A stretch of DNA of 64,000 nt from Paracoccus sanguinis (GCF_900106665.1 NZ_FNNA01000008.1:24142-88141), one strand, 5' to 3'. Positions 50,402-59,913 are shown, counted from the first letter of the stretch. Numbers and translations are program-made. The notes: a model not told the origin generated them from the sequence alone.

Positions 50402-51778
50402 ATGAACATGCGACAAGACGGCGTCGACGAACGCCTCAGTATGGTTGGGGGAGAGTTGGGCACGGAAATTACGCTCGATGTGGCCGGCGTATCGGTCACG
50501 TACAGCAAGAATCACCGCGGCATCGATCATGGATCGATTTTTCAGGAAAAGGATCGAAATGCGATCAAGAGCGACCAGCTCGACTACGACTGGTACGAGG
50601 AGGAGGGCGAGGACCCCACCCCCTCCGAGATGGCGTTCACGCGACCGCTCAAACACGTCGTTCCCCGCCTCGAACTCCTTGGCTTCGATCTGGAGCGCGT
50701 GCGCCGTGAATATGACGCCGTCGCCCAAAACTGGCGGGAGGAGAGGCAGTCTCTCCAGGACGATGAAGACGAGCCTATTCCTGACCTGATGAATTTTGCG
50801 GAGTTCCGCGCATTCGCCACCGCGCATCCGCTCGGCAGTCTCGACGACACCTTTATCTCGGGCACGGACGATGCGAGCGAAGCGAAGATGCGAGGTCGGT
50901 TCGAGGGGATGCGGTTCGAGCGCATCCCCACCTACCGATCCTATGATATCCAAGCCTACTCGGAGCGAAGCTTCTTCGGCGCGTTGGTCGATATCCTTCA
51001 CCCGTATTCAGTCCTTCGGCTCTTGGCGGAGGCAAAGGCGAACGAGGAGGCCCCCGTCGTCTGGCAGTATGGACCGCTAGTGCAGGCCGGTTGGGCGACG
51101 GAGCGGGAGTTCGTACCTCATGCCCGGCGGACCGAGACGTTCCTGATCGCGACCGAGGGCAGCTCGGACGTCCATATCTTGAAGCGCGCACTAGAGCTGT
51201 TGCGGCCAGAGATCGAGGATTTCTTCCGCTTCATTGACGTGAGCGAGAGTCATCCATTCTCGGGCACGGGCAACTTGCTGAAGTTCGCGGAAGGGCTCGC
51301 AAAAATAGACGTGCAGAATCAAGTCGTCTTCGTGTTCGACAATGACGCCGAGGGGCTCGATGCGCATCAGCGTCTGTCGACACTCACCCTGCCTGTGAAC
51401 ATGCGCGGGATCATGTTACCCGAGCTCGAGGAGTTCCGCTCGTTTCCAGCTCAAGGTCCCGAGGGGCTCCACAACTCAGACATCAACCGGCGCGCGGCCG
51501 CGATCGAGTGCTATCTCGATCTCGACCTCGGTGGTTATCCGCCGGCGAAGGTACTCTGGACCGGCTACAAGAAGAGCCTCGACACCTATCAAGGGGCGTT
51601 GGAATTTAAGGAGTCTTATAGCAAGGAATTCTTGAAACAGACGGCAGAGACTTTGGTCGAAGGAGCGTATGACGCTCGCAAGATCGAGGCTGTCCTCAAT
51701 CTACTTGTCGCGGAATGTACAGCCATCGCGGTCGATCAATGGGACGCGACCGAGGTTGAGTTGAGAGGTGCCTTCTGA
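50402..51778 (+). CDS. HEPN/Toprim-associated domain protein
   Basis: 458-residue protein. Residues 1-220 resemble the HEPN/Toprim N-terminal domain found in predicted defence proteins (FTRPLKHVVPRLELLGFDLERV, about 79-100, and SYDIQAYSERSFFGALVDIL, about 180-199, quoted in part). The C-terminal half is a Toprim domain with TEGSSD (251-256) and the DND metal pair (313-315). In described families this pairing is predicted to yield a nuclease effector. The ATG at 50402 (second ATG at 50408) has a weak GGTAG upstream. The stop overlaps the protease start by one base. A two-gene unit with a trypsin-like protease is implied. Confidence 0.75.
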   Translation: MNMRQDGVDERLSMVGGELGTEITLDVAGVSVTYSKNHRGIDHGSIFQEKDRNAIKSDQLDYDWYEEEGEDPTPSEMAFTRPLKHVVPRLELLGFDLERVRREYDAVAQNWREERQSLQDDEDEPIPDLMNFAEFRAFATAHPLGSLDDTFISGTDDASEAKMRGRFEGMRFERIPTYRSYDIQAYSERSFFGALVDILHPYSVLRLLAEAKANEEAPVVWQYGPLVQAGWATEREFVPHARRTETFLIATEGSSDVHILKRALELLRPEIEDFFRFIDVSESHPFSGTGNLLKFAEGLAKIDVQNQVVFVFDNDAEGLDAHQRLSTLTLPVNMRGIMLPELEEFRSFPAQGPEGLHNSDINRRAAAIECYLDLDLGGYPPAKVLWTGYKKSLDTYQGALEFKESYSKEFLKQTAETLVEGAYDARKIEAVLNLLVAECTAIAVDQWDATEVELRGAF

Positions 51779-52851
51779 TGGCTGAAAAGAGCGCCTTCCA
51801 TGAGACCTATGTGCGCGCGGCGGGAGCTGTGGCGTTCGTAGCCATCGTCGACGCTAAGGGGGACGAAGGCATCGGCTCGGCGTTCCATATCGGCGATGGG
51901 ATCTTCATCACGGCCCGGCACGTGATCGATGGGGTGACCATCAAGGAGATAGCCACCACCAAGTCGGCGCACCTCACCGAAGAGGCTGGCGGCAAGGCGG
52001 CTCCTCCGCGTCGGCTGGAGATTGTCGATGGGCCCTATTTTGGTCCGGATGGCCTCGACGTCGCGGTCTTTCGGGTCGACCTTGGCGGCACGTCATTGCC
52101 GGCGATCACCGTCAGCCAGCACACGGACTACTCGCTCGGGGAGAATGACCTGGTCCTTTCGGATATTCTCGTCGTCGGGTATCCCCCGATCCCGTTCACC
52201 ATTGTACCCAGTCAGGTCGTCACCTTGGGACAGATCAACGCTGTGGTGCGTGTGCGTCATTCTCCCGTCCTGCACTTCATCGCTTCAGCCACGGCTCGCG
52301 GCGGATTCAGTGGTGGTGTGGCGCTTGATCAGTCTGGCGTCGCGCTGGCGCTCGTGACCGAGAGCCTAGGCCAGGGCGATATGCCGGTGGAGACCGGCTA
52401 TATGAGCCTGCTGTCGATTGAGCCGGCAGTGGATCTCGCGGCTGAAAAGTTTGGGTTCGGCATCCATGTCGGCTTTCCTGGCCGTTACACCGACACGCTG
52501 TTCGCGGCGAAGTTCTCGGACCCGTCCAGCCGGTCGCTCAGTTCTTTCATCTATGACGCGAGCCTCTACGTGTACGACGACGACCGCGATGTCTTCGTCG
52601 AAATCAACTGCACTGACGAGGCGCTGCTGGCCAAGGCGGTCGCGACGTTCGGCGCGATCACGCCTCTGACTCGTCACGAGGTCGTAGATGGGTCCGTCCT
52701 CTATGCGCCAAAGGAGAACCCGTCCGCAGAGCTGTTGCTCCAGGGGGGAGAGGCGGTCGCCGCGCTCTTCGAGAGGTCCGGTTACAAGAGGATGGCCTTG
52801 GAACGCAGCCAATGGCAGCTCAAGCCTAAGCGCTCGCCAAGGCAGGAATGA
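51778..52851 (+). CDS. Trypsin-like serine protease, cytoplasmic
   Basis: 357-residue protein with a chymotrypsin/HtrA-type catalytic core: His48 in FITARHVID, Asp94 in GLDVAVFRVD, and the nucleophile Ser178 in ARGGFSGG (175-180). Oxyanion glycines surround the serine. No signal peptide, transmembrane segment or PDZ domain is visible, so it should act in the cytoplasm, unlike HtrA. Residues 235-357 form a further domain of unknown type. It overlaps the HEPN/Toprim gene stop by one base (TGATG), coupling their translation. In several defence systems such proteases cleave or activate a partner effector; here the HEPN/Toprim protein is the candidate target. That link is inference. Confidence 0.82.
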   Translation: MAEKSAFHETYVRAAGAVAFVAIVDAKGDEGIGSAFHIGDGIFITARHVIDGVTIKEIATTKSAHLTEEAGGKAAPPRRLEIVDGPYFGPDGLDVAVFRVDLGGTSLPAITVSQHTDYSLGENDLVLSDILVVGYPPIPFTIVPSQVVTLGQINAVVRVRHSPVLHFIASATARGGFSGGVALDQSGVALALVTESLGQGDMPVETGYMSLLSIEPAVDLAAEKFGFGIHVGFPGRYTDTLFAAKFSDPSSRSLSSFIYDASLYVYDDDRDVFVEINCTDEALLAKAVATFGAITPLTRHEVVDGSVLYAPKENPSAELLLQGGEAVAALFERSGYKRMALERSQWQLKPKRSPRQE

Positions 52852-52865
52852 CCGTAACGGGCGCG

Positions 52866-54331
52866 TCACTCCGGATCGAAGAGCGGTGTAACATCGGCCG
52901 GGCGGACGATGCGGACCGCATGCCGCGCTTTGGTGATCCCGACCCGCAGCACACGGCGGCTTTTCTCGTATCTTGGCGCTTCGTCTTCCTTCAGGAGCGC
53001 GCCTCCGCGATATCCCTCCACGATGACGACGGCATCGAATTCCTTCCCTTTTGATTTGTGGATGGTCATCAGGATGCATCCGCGAGGAGGGCGATCAGCA
53101 CCAACAAGGCGTTGCTGATCGAGGATGGCGGTGACGCGCTCGGTCGCGCCGGTATATGTCGCGGTTCGCGCCCAGAGTTCGCTCAATGCCATCGCGATCG
53201 GATCGCCGGCTTTCGAGAGGCGGACCATTCCGGCTTGAACCGCGATATCTCGGAGGTCGTCATGGCCGGTGCAATGTTGGCGGGCCAGGCGCCAATCGCT
53301 GATGGGATCGCCGGTGCATACGCCCTGATATTGCGCGAGATGATTTGGTCCAGATGCGCGGATCGGCTTGTCCCTGCGTAGCAAGTCGATAGCGGCCGTC
53401 ATCCTGACGGCGCGGTCGCCGGCCGTCTTGGCTCCGAGGGCATTCTGCTGTTCGCACCAATCCTTCTTCAGGAGCCAAAAATCGGCTGCACGCCGTAGCG
53501 CTGCTGTCCGGGATGCGACCGAATAGGCAGAGGTCTGCTCCAGCAACGCGGCCGTAACGAGAGCCGCGGCTGATGATTGCTCGCCGTCCCAGACGATATC
53601 GTGATTGATGGGGGAGAGCGCGTTCTTGCCAAAATTATGAGAGGTCAAGAGCAGCTCGGAGATGTCTGCGACGAGATCGTTGCTCGTTGCCAAGACCGCC
53701 ACGCAAGGCTGTGCCACGCCGCGCCGGGCAAAGTCAGCGAACGCCTGACCGATATGAAAGTGGACGGTGGAATTGAACATATTCTGGAACCGCTTGTAGG
53801 TGGTGACGATGACGTCTTTTGATCGCCCCGGCGCTTTTGCCGTCACCACCGCGTTCGCGAAGCGAAGCACGTCCGAAGTTGGGCTACGAAAATTATCCGT
53901 CTCCAGATCGGCCTCCAGCAACTTGACGCCGCGGCGCAGGATGTCGAGGCGATCGGCGCGGACGCCCTTACGGAAATCGTAGATCCGCTGCTCGGGGTCA
54001 GCGAGGAAGACGCTCTTGGTCGCTACGGCAAGCGCCCTCACTAGGCGCCATTGATCATCAGTTCCCAGCAGAATGAGTGGTAGGTCCTGACCTCGATCCT
54101 GGAAAGCTCGTCCCGGCCCAGGACGGTCTTGCAGCGCGTGATAATCTGCTGCACGGCGGCGCGAGAAACGCTCAGGAAAAGTGCCGTTTGACCGGGCTTC
54201 ATCCCCGACATTCCGGCCTGGGCCTTCAAGATCGCAAGAGTGGTCTTTCCTGCTCCCGGCCCACCCAATACGAGAACGTGTCCTGGCTCTTCGAGCACCG
54301 ATTTTCGCTGGTCGTTCAGGACGAAGGTCAT
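52866..54331 (-). pseudogene. GajB-like UvrD helicase, internally deleted
   Basis: UvrD/SF1 helicase in two frames. The N-terminal piece from ATG 54331 (96 residues) has Walker A LGGPGAGKTT and the Q-motif region, reading to WELMINGA and a stop at 54041. The C-terminal piece in another frame begins at about 54059 with DDQWRLVRALAVATKSVFLADPEQRIYDFRKG and runs to 52866 with motifs including ILMTIHKSKGKEFDAVVI and the final VGITKARHAV. The two pieces meet at GATGATCAATGG, read as MIN in one frame and DDQW in the other. The intervening region with the Walker B (DEAQD-type) is missing, so helicase activity is lost. It overlaps the OLD gene by 4 bp, the gajA-gajB arrangement of Gabija. Confidence 0.8.
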
Positions 54332-55740
54332 CCGGGCTTGCCCTCGTCGTCGTCGCCATCCAGCGGCGGAAGTTTCAAAAGCGCGTTCACGCGCTGCAGA
54401 AATTCGGTGATCGTTTTGGGAAGCTCGGCCAGCGATTGGCAGCACTCGATCAGAGGGGCCGCGTAGCCATCCCCTTTGCGATCGGCGAGCACGTCGTAGC
54501 AGAGCTTTCTAACCTCATCCTCAACGGTGCCGGCCGTCAACTTGCGATGGTGTTGGGGATAGTCGGGCCAGTCAGCGACCGCCGCCAGAAACCGCCTTTG
54601 CGCGTCGATCGCAACCTCAGCAACCGGCAGCGCCTCGATCCCCTTGTAGGTCGTCTGGCAGTTCTCCGAATACAGCGCGAGATTGTCCTTCTGCTCCGAA
54701 GTCCACTCCTTTTTCCGCAGATCGTGGAAGGCGAAGAATGCCTTCCGCAGGCTTCTAAAAACGGGCCCCCATTTGAGGATTTCACCGTGGGCTCCCGCAT
54801 CGAAAACGGAAATGCCCGTCAGATCGAATGGGTCATATGCGTTTTCCGGGCTGTGAGCTTCCAGCGCGCGCGATGTCGCGATCAGCGTCGCAACTTCGGT
54901 CGCACCTTCGGCAACGATGATGCCGCGCGCGAGGATTGCTTCCGCAAGCTGCAGCTTGCGCTGGCGAACCGCCTTAAACTTGATCCCCTCCGTGGGAATC
55001 GCGGTGCTTGAGAGACGATGTCTCTCATCGCGGTCGATTGCGAGAATCTGAGTGACCTCGAATTCGTCGATGACGTGTGGCGAGTTCGAGGTGACGATCG
55101 CCTGGCCCATCTTCTTGAGAAGGTAACGGGTGAGCCGACGCTGCGAGTGCGGGGGCAGTGCGATCTCCGGCTCTTCCATTGCGAAGATGACGGAGTCATT
55201 TCCGCGAAGGTCGGCGATATGCGTCAGCAGCGCGAAGACCAGCGTGTTGATCGAGCCGGTGCCCAATCTGTGGAAGGGAACCGCATATTCGCTCCCCTTG
55301 GACCGCACGAAGAACTGAATGACCTCCCTGAGGTTCTCGCGCGTGAGATCCGATGCGAAAAACGCCGTCGCATCCTCCTCATCGGCTATCCCAATGAAGC
55401 GTTGCATCCGCTTCCGGACTTGCTCGCGGATCACTTTGAGCTGCGGGATGGCGCCCACCGGCGGGTCGAACGCCCTTAGGCGTTTGACAGTATCCTCCCA
55501 CATCGATTAGCGGCCCTTGTCGCCGAGCCGAAGGATCGTATCGAGCAGCGAGCCTCGCTCGAGACTGAGGGCTCTACGGCCGGTGCGCAGTGTTCTCAGG
55601 TAGATGAAGCCGCATGCCTGCTTCCAATCGCGACCGAACGATTCCAGCCCATTGCCCGGCGTGGGATCGTCGGGTTCGTCGGGGCTTTCCTTGGCGGGAT
55701 GAGAGGTGGTCTTCGCCGCTCGGGATGCGGGGGTTCGCAC
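54328..55740 (-). pseudogene. GajA-like OLD ATPase/Toprim, N-terminally truncated, in-frame stop
   Basis: OLD-family overcoming-lysogenisation ATPase with C-terminal Toprim, the GajA fold. The largest piece (391 residues from ATG 55503) has the ABC signature GTGSINTL (81-88), Walker B AMEEPE (108-113), H-loop TSNSPHVIDEF (about 138-148) and Toprim motifs IIVAEGATE and VFDAGAHGE. Just upstream in the same frame, FGRDWKQACGFIYLRTLRTG to LLDTILRLGDKGR is OLD sequence interrupted by one TAA (55507-55509) and then SMWED. The Walker A region before it is missing; homology fades near 55705. So the gene is cut and stopped. The 3' end couples to the UvrD gene. Boundaries at the right are approximate. 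Confidence 0.75.
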
Positions 55741-56371
55741 CGCGCGGTTGGCCTCATCTCAAGGGTCAGGCGCCGGCCCCCCCGGGCATCGAGACGATAA
55801 CCACCCCGAGCGACTCTATCCGCAAAGTGTTCGTCTTGGGCGGCGAGGTGATCTGCTATGGTTGCAAACGCTAGTCGCTGACTGTCCTGCGACCTGCCAT
55901 CCATCGGATTCGATGACACTCCGAACAGTAAACTACAGCAATCCTCCCGATGTGCGCACCCTGCTTGATGCAAGGCCGCATCGCCCACTGCCGGAGTTAC
56001 GGCGGCTGGCGCGCTGAGCGCGGTGCGTGTTGGGGAAAGCGGCCGTTCGAGACCCGGCCCGCGCGGACACATCTGCGCCCACCCCCTGACTGCCGAACGC
56101 CCGTTCATTGACTGCCCCGTCTTAATAGCTTCTCTGCCCGACAGATGGAGTCTTAGCCGAATGGCGGGGAGTGCCGACCTTTGAGAGCCGCCTCGAACGG
56201 ACTGTTCTGGCCGTTGGCATTGCTGCATGCCTTGCGATCCTATCGGTCGATGCCTCACCGCCCCAACCATCCCACCGCCACTCGACCCGATGCGCGCCCC
56301 GCCCACCCGCCTCTTGGCATCGTGGCCGGGCTGGCGCATCCTCCCCTCGAACCCGCGCGGCAGACGAGACG
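55741..56371. other. Right junction of the element and gap before secreted-protein gene
   Basis: About 630 bp with no supported gene. The OLD remnant ends just before it, so the element's right end lies here or just left of it. I looked for the guaA 3'-end sequence (such as GAGTGGGAATGA) and did not find it, so the attachment scar is not identified. Core genes resume to the right. Confidence 0.45.
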
Positions 56372-57208
56372 ATGACCCCCAGACCGACGCTCCTCGCCCT
56401 GACCATCGCCCTCCTCGCCGGCCTGTCGGGAACCCCTGTCGTCGCCGCCCCGCAGGCCGCGCTGTGCGAGGTCACGCTCGGCGGCGCGCGCATCGACGGG
56501 CCGTGCCGCTTCACCCCGCGCAAGGGCGGCAGCTTCGACATCCGCATGGACGACGGCCGCCGCTTCGGCGGCGCCGAACGCCTGTCGCTAGACGTGACCG
56601 GCAAGGGTCGGGGACGGCTCTCGGGGTCGGACGGCCGGACGTGGGGCACCGCTCGGCGGCAGGCGGACGGCGCCTGCTGGGCCGCCACCGGCCTCACCGT
56701 CTGCGTCCGCGATCCGGGCGACGCCCCGGCCGCTGGCTCCAGGGGCGGCACGCCGCCGACCGAGGCGGAACGTCGCACGGCGTTCGGCGCGCGCTGCCAC
56801 ATGAGTGGCTGCACCTGGGTCATCCAGTCGGCCGCGCGCCAGATCGGCGAGGGCAGCGCCGCGATTCCCGGCCGGCGGGTCGAGGTTACGGCGCGCGTGG
56901 CCTCGGCCGAATATCCCGACGACTATCCCGCCCATCCCGAGGCGGGCCTCGACTGGAGCGCGCCGTTCACCGACCAGTATTTCTGCTCGCCCCGCCGCCC
57001 GGCCTTTGCCGACTCGGACGGCAGCTGGCAGGTGCTCGACCTGCCGCAGGTCTTCGGCGCGAGCGAGGCGGTCAGCCTGCGCTATCTCAAGGCCTGCCAC
57101 CCGGGCACCGGCGACGATCCCTACGCCGCCGCCGAGGCGCTGGACCTTGCCCCCAGCCCCGACGCGGGCCGCCGCTTTCTCGATTTCGCCGCTCTCATTG
57201 CGAGGTGA
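56372..57208 (+). CDS. Exported hypothetical protein
   Basis: 278-residue protein with a clear Sec signal peptide: basic-tipped LLALTIALLAGLSGTPVVAAPQA (about 6-28, cleavage near AAPQA). The mature part has cysteine-bearing segments (LCEVTL, PCRF, CHMSGCTW, YFCSPRR) that could form disulfides in the periplasm. A GxxxxxW-rich region (about 85-125) and the second half around LDWSAPFTDQYF are unlike any family I can name. The ATG at 56372 follows a short GACGAGACG; the longer frame upstream is shadow sequence. Role unknown; it lies just past the island edge and is core by neighbourhood. Confidence 0.65.
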   Translation: MTPRPTLLALTIALLAGLSGTPVVAAPQAALCEVTLGGARIDGPCRFTPRKGGSFDIRMDDGRRFGGAERLSLDVTGKGRGRLSGSDGRTWGTARRQADGACWAATGLTVCVRDPGDAPAAGSRGGTPPTEAERRTAFGARCHMSGCTWVIQSAARQIGEGSAAIPGRRVEVTARVASAEYPDDYPAHPEAGLDWSAPFTDQYFCSPRRPAFADSDGSWQVLDLPQVFGASEAVSLRYLKACHPGTGDDPYAAAEALDLAPSPDAGRRFLDFAALIAR

Positions 57209-57212
57209 GCCG

Positions 57213-57557
57213 ATGACCTGCGCCTGCGGACAGCATCACGGCCCCTCGGCCAGCCACGGCCGTCCCGCGCCGACCGGCGCGCAGGTGGCGCTGTCGGGGC
57301 GGCTCACCTGCGCCGATGCGGGTGAGCTGATGGCGGTGCTCGCCCACGCGCCCGACCATATCGCGGCCAGCCGGGCCGAGCCGGGCTGCCTGCATTTCGC
57401 GCTGAGCCAGACCGACGACCCGCTCGTCTGGCATGTCGAGGAGCTGTTCGCCGACGAGGCCGCGCTCAAGGCCCACAAGGCGCGCACCACCGCCAGCCCC
57501 TGGGGCGCCGCGACGGCGGGGATCGCGCGCTCGATCCACCGCATCGACGCCGCCTGA
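57213..57557 (+). CDS. Antibiotic biosynthesis monooxygenase-like protein (ABM fold)
   Basis: Small quinol monooxygenase-like protein, 114 residues, with a ferredoxin-like ABM domain. Recognisable strands are QVALSGRLTCADAGELMAVL (quoted in part), the conserved REPGC-type AEPGCLHFALSQ, and VWHVEELFADEAALKAH with the GTAK-like terminal region SPWGAATAGI. Such proteins act on quinones or as aldehyde/hydroxylase accessory enzymes without cofactor. It overlaps the DUF72 gene stop-start by one base (TGATG), so both belong to one operon. Confidence 0.82.
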   Translation: MTCACGQHHGPSASHGRPAPTGAQVALSGRLTCADAGELMAVLAHAPDHIAASRAEPGCLHFALSQTDDPLVWHVEELFADEAALKAHKARTTASPWGAATAGIARSIHRIDAA

Positions 57558-58375
57558 TGGCGCGCGCCCGCAACGCCAAGGCGCTCGGCCCGATCCGCAT
57601 CGGCGTCGGCGGGTGGAGCTATGACCCGTGGAACGAGACCTTCTACCCCGCGGGGCTGCGCAAGGCCGACCAGCTCGCCCACGCCGCCAGCCGCCTGACC
57701 GCGATCGAGGTCAACGGCACCTTCTACCGCACCCAGACGCCCGAGACCTTCGCGGCCTGGCGCGCGGCGGTGCCCGAGGGGTTCGTGCTGGCGCTCAAGG
57801 CGCCGCGCTACGCCGTGCAGAAGCGCAAGCTGGCCGAGGCGGGCGAGTCGATCCGCCGCTTCACCGAAAGCGGTATCGACCGGCTGGGCACGGCGCTCGG
57901 CCCGATCCTGTGGCAACTCGCGCCGGCCAAGGCCTATGACCCTGAGGATTTCGCGGCCTTCCTCGACCTGCTGCCGGCGCAGGCGGGCGACCAGCGGCTG
58001 CGCCACGCGGTCGAGCTGCGCCACCCCTCGTTCGCGTGCGAGGAGGTGGTCGCGGCCTGCCGGGCGCGGGGCGTGGCCATCGTGCTCGCCGCCGACAGCG
58101 ACTATCCGATGATCGCCGACCAGACGGCGGATTTCAGCTATCTGCGGATCATGGGGACCACCGAGCGCTACAAGGCCGGCTACGCGCCGCGGGCGCTCGA
58201 CCTGTGGGCGCGCCGGGCGGGGCAACTGGCGTCCGGGCAGCAGCCCGAGGGGCTCGCCCCGCTCGGCGCGCCGCTAGGCGACGGCGCCCCGCGCGAGGTG
58301 TTCCTGTTCGTGATCTCGGGGCACAAGGCGCTCAATCCCCTCGCCGCCCTCGAGCTGATCCGGCGGGTGGGCTGA
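57557..58375 (+). CDS. DUF72 family protein
   Basis: 272-residue TIM-barrel-like DUF72 protein of unknown function, near the usual family length. Conserved blocks are IGVGGWSYDPWNETFYPAGL at the start, EVNGTFYRTQTPETFAAWR (about 56-74), FVLALKAPRYAV and FSYLRIMGTTERY. The family is widespread and has been discussed as a barrel with possible nuclease- or isomerase-like ancestry, but no activity is established. The start overlaps the ABM gene by 1 bp. Confidence 0.9.
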   Translation: MARARNAKALGPIRIGVGGWSYDPWNETFYPAGLRKADQLAHAASRLTAIEVNGTFYRTQTPETFAAWRAAVPEGFVLALKAPRYAVQKRKLAEAGESIRRFTESGIDRLGTALGPILWQLAPAKAYDPEDFAAFLDLLPAQAGDQRLRHAVELRHPSFACEEVVAACRARGVAIVLAADSDYPMIADQTADFSYLRIMGTTERYKAGYAPRALDLWARRAGQLASGQQPEGLAPLGAPLGDGAPREVFLFVISGHKALNPLAALELIRRVG

Positions 58376-58378
58376 GCC

Positions 58379-59374
58379 TCACCCCGCCGGCGGATGCGGG
58401 GTGTCGGGCAGGCGGGCGCGGACCCGCTTGATGCGGCGGGCGTCGGCGTCGATCACCTCGAACTGCACGCCGCTGTCGTCGGTGACGATCTCGCCCCGCA
58501 CCGGCACGTGGCCCGCGAGCATGAAGATCAGCCCGCCCAAGGTGTCGATCTCTTCCTCGTAGACGCCCGAGACGAGCTTGACGCCGATGGCGGCCTCTAC
58601 CTGCTCGATCGGCGCGCGCGCGAGGATCATCCACTGGCCCGGCCGCTCCTGCACCCAGAGCCCGGTCTCGCCCTCGTCATGCTCGTCGTCGATGGCGCCG
58701 ATCACCTGCTCGACCAGGTCCTCGAGCGTCACCAGCCCGTCCACCCCGCCGTACTCGTCGATCACCAGCGCCATGTGGATTCGCTTCTGCTGCATCTGCT
58801 GCAAGAGCGCGCCGATGGGCATCGAGCCGGGGACGTAGAGCAGCGGCCTGAGCAGCGGGCGCAGCGCGAAGCGCGGCACCGGGCCCTTGCCCGCGAACCC
58901 GTGCTTCATCGCCAGGTCCTTGAAGAGCACGAGCCCGAGCGGCTGGTCCAGATCGCCGCGATAGACGGGGACGCGCGAATAGCCGTGCTCGCGGAAGACC
59001 TCGACCAGTTCGGGCAGACCGACGGTGACCGGCACCGCGACGATGTCGGCCTTGGTCACGGCCACATCGTCCACCGTCTTGCGCCGCAGGTTGAGGATCG
59101 AGGGCGCCGCGGCGCTGGTCGCGGCCTCCATCATCGAATCGGGGGCCTCGTCGTCGCCGCCGTTCCCGGCCGAGGCGAAGCGCGTGAGGATGCGGCCGAG
59201 GAAGCCGCGCGACTGCGGCAGGTCGCGCCCCTCGCCGCCGATCCCGTCCGACCAGTCGGCATGGGCAGCGGAGGCGGTGACGGGCGATCGCGGCTCGGAC
59301 GCGGCGTCGGGGTCTGCCGTGCCGTCGGTCGAACGTGCAGGCGGTTGCGGCAGGGAGGAGGACGGGGTCGGCAC
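58379..59374 (-). CDS. corC: CorC-type CBS-domain protein
   Basis: Cytoplasmic CBS-pair protein of the CorC/HlyC family, 331 residues from GTG 59374. The central CBS pair (about 100-240) has the signatures VPVTVGLPELVEVF and HMALVIDEYGGVDGLVTLEDLVE, and the C-terminal CorC_HlyC domain (about 250-320) reads TLGGLIFMLAGHVPVRGE. The N-terminal DUF21 membrane domain is absent and the N-terminal 80 residues are Ser/Pro-rich and probably disordered. CorC is linked to magnesium/cobalt export and, in this operon, to ribosome maintenance with YbeY and PhoH. It starts 2 bp after the ybeY stop. Confidence 0.88.
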   Translation of the reverse strand: MPTPSSSLPQPPARSTDGTADPDAASEPRSPVTASAAHADWSDGIGGEGRDLPQSRGFLGRILTRFASAGNGGDDEAPDSMMEAATSAAAPSILNLRRKTVDDVAVTKADIVAVPVTVGLPELVEVFREHGYSRVPVYRGDLDQPLGLVLFKDLAMKHGFAGKGPVPRFALRPLLRPLLYVPGSMPIGALLQQMQQKRIHMALVIDEYGGVDGLVTLEDLVEQVIGAIDDEHDEGETGLWVQERPGQWMILARAPIEQVEAAIGVKLVSGVYEEEIDTLGGLIFMLAGHVPVRGEIVTDDSGVQFEVIDADARRIKRVRARLPDTPHPPAG

Positions 59375-59376
59375 GC

Positions 59377-59913
59377 TCAGCTCTCGTGATAGGGGTCGGG
59401 GATGCCCAGACCGGCGAGGATCGAACGCTCGGCATCCTCCATGGTTTCCGCGTCGGCGTCGGCCTCGTGGTCGTAGCCGGCAAGGTGCAGGATCGCGTGC
59501 ACCAGAAGGTGCGTGACGTGATCGGCGAAGGGCTTGCCCTGCTCGGTGGCCTCGCGCGCGCAGGTGTCGAAGCTGATGGCGATGTCGCCCAGCTCGTCGC
59601 CCTCGGGCGGCGGCGGCACCTCGCCCGGGCCGCGCGGGGGCGGCTCGGTCGAGGGCCAACTCAGCACGTTGGTGGGCACGGGCTTGCCGCGGAAATGCGC
59701 GTTCAGGGCCGCGATGCGCGCGTCGTCGCAGCCCATCACAACGATCTCGACCGCGTCGATGCCGAGATGGCGCGTCGTTGCCTCGGCCGCCCGCTCGGCC
59801 ATGCCGCCCAGGTCCACGTCAAGCCAGCGCTCGTCCTCGATCACCAGATCGACCGGCGACGGGTGGTGCGCGTCCTCCGGCCCGGGCGCGTCCGGCTCGT
59901 CCATGCCGATCAT
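59377..59913 (-). CDS. ybeY: Endoribonuclease YbeY (rRNA maturation factor)
   Basis: Single-strand-specific metallo-endoribonuclease needed for 16S rRNA 3' maturation and ribosome quality control, 178 residues from ATG 59913. The metal-binding motif HLLVHAILHLAGYDH (H-x3-H-x5-H) lies in the last 40 residues. The start overlaps the phoH stop by 4 bp (ATGA). An acidic N-terminal extension of about 25 residues is present compared with short homologues. Gene order phoH-ybeY-corC is conserved in many proteobacteria. Confidence 0.95.
   Translation of the reverse strand: MIGMDEPDAPGPEDAHHPSPVDLVIEDERWLDVDLGGMAERAAEATTRHLGIDAVEIVVMGCDDARIAALNAHFRGKPVPTNVLSWPSTEPPPRGPGEVPPPPEGDELGDIAISFDTCAREATEQGKPFADHVTHLLVHAILHLAGYDHEADADAETMEDAERSILAGLGIPDPYHES

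Noticed and set aside
55741..56371. attR copy of the guaA 3' end
   Set aside because: No matching sequence found in this gap; the right boundary stays undefined.
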